This document shows positions 5,400 through 5,404 of a DNA stretch of 5,404 nt, piece after piece. The first letter of the stretch is position 1. Each line of letters begins with the position of its first letter. Under the pieces are notes generated by a model. The model searched no databases and was not told the DNA's origin. It saw only the letters and a list, made by a program, of their open reading frames with translations. The position numbers and the translations under genes are program-made. Source of the DNA: an uncultured Anaerococcus sp. (GTDB taxonomy: Bacteria > Bacillota > Clostridia > Tissierellales > Peptoniphilaceae); assembly GCF_937934665.1 (NCBI RefSeq), contig NZ_CALGYW010000051.1, forward strand, positions 1-5,404, in the 5' to 3' direction.

Positions 5400-5404
5400 A
5401 TTTA

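Noticed and set aside
1..5404. CRISPR arrays, tRNA or rRNA genes, insertion sequences
   Set aside because: I saw no spaced repeat array, no tRNA or rRNA sequence, and no transposase or terminal repeats.

Overview
The window is 5.4 kb of AT-rich, gene-dense DNA. Strong AGGAGG-type ribosome binding sites, overlapping genes, a lipoprotein and a YtrA-type GntR/ABC operon point to a low-GC Firmicute. An anaerobic coccus of the Anaerococcus/Peptoniphilus type is my best guess, but this is inference from composition and gene style, not from a marker gene.

Left half (1-2755, + strand): this looks like the 3' end of an exopolysaccharide or capsule gene cluster. The window starts with a short stretch that may be the end of an upstream gene. 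Next come an EpsG-family polysaccharide polymerase (144-1262) and a Wzz/CpsC-like chain-length protein (1275-2420). The chain-length protein carries a fused cytoplasmic domain that resembles a CpsD-type BY-kinase but has lost the P-loop and has no tyrosine-rich tail. Last is a small lipoprotein with an SH3-like domain (2398-2727), which overlaps the Wzz gene and is followed by an intrinsic terminator. Polymerase and chain-length regulator are the pair that sets polymer length. The lipoprotein is a new candidate partner at the cell surface.

Middle (2728-2858): two terminators face a converging gene junction. The second is symmetric and can work in both directions.

Right half (5404 to 2859, - strand): a compact four-gene operon is read leftwards in the order YtrA-type GntR repressor, ABC ATPase, six-helix ABC permease, and a membrane-anchored extracytoplasmic protein of unknown function. 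The first three genes overlap by 4 and 1 bases, which suggests coupled translation. In front of the operon is a good sigma-A-type promoter with two tandem, nearly identical 20-bp imperfect palindromes spaced 22 bp apart. They lie over the promoter spacer, the -10 box and the start of the transcript, where an autorepressor would be expected to bind.

The points most worth following up are the pseudo-kinase Wzz fusion with its overlapping SH3-like lipoprotein, and the unknown fourth gene of the ABC operon. For the ABC ATPase and the GntR protein, the longest possible reading frames start too early. The ribosome binding sites support starts at 4970 and 5326.
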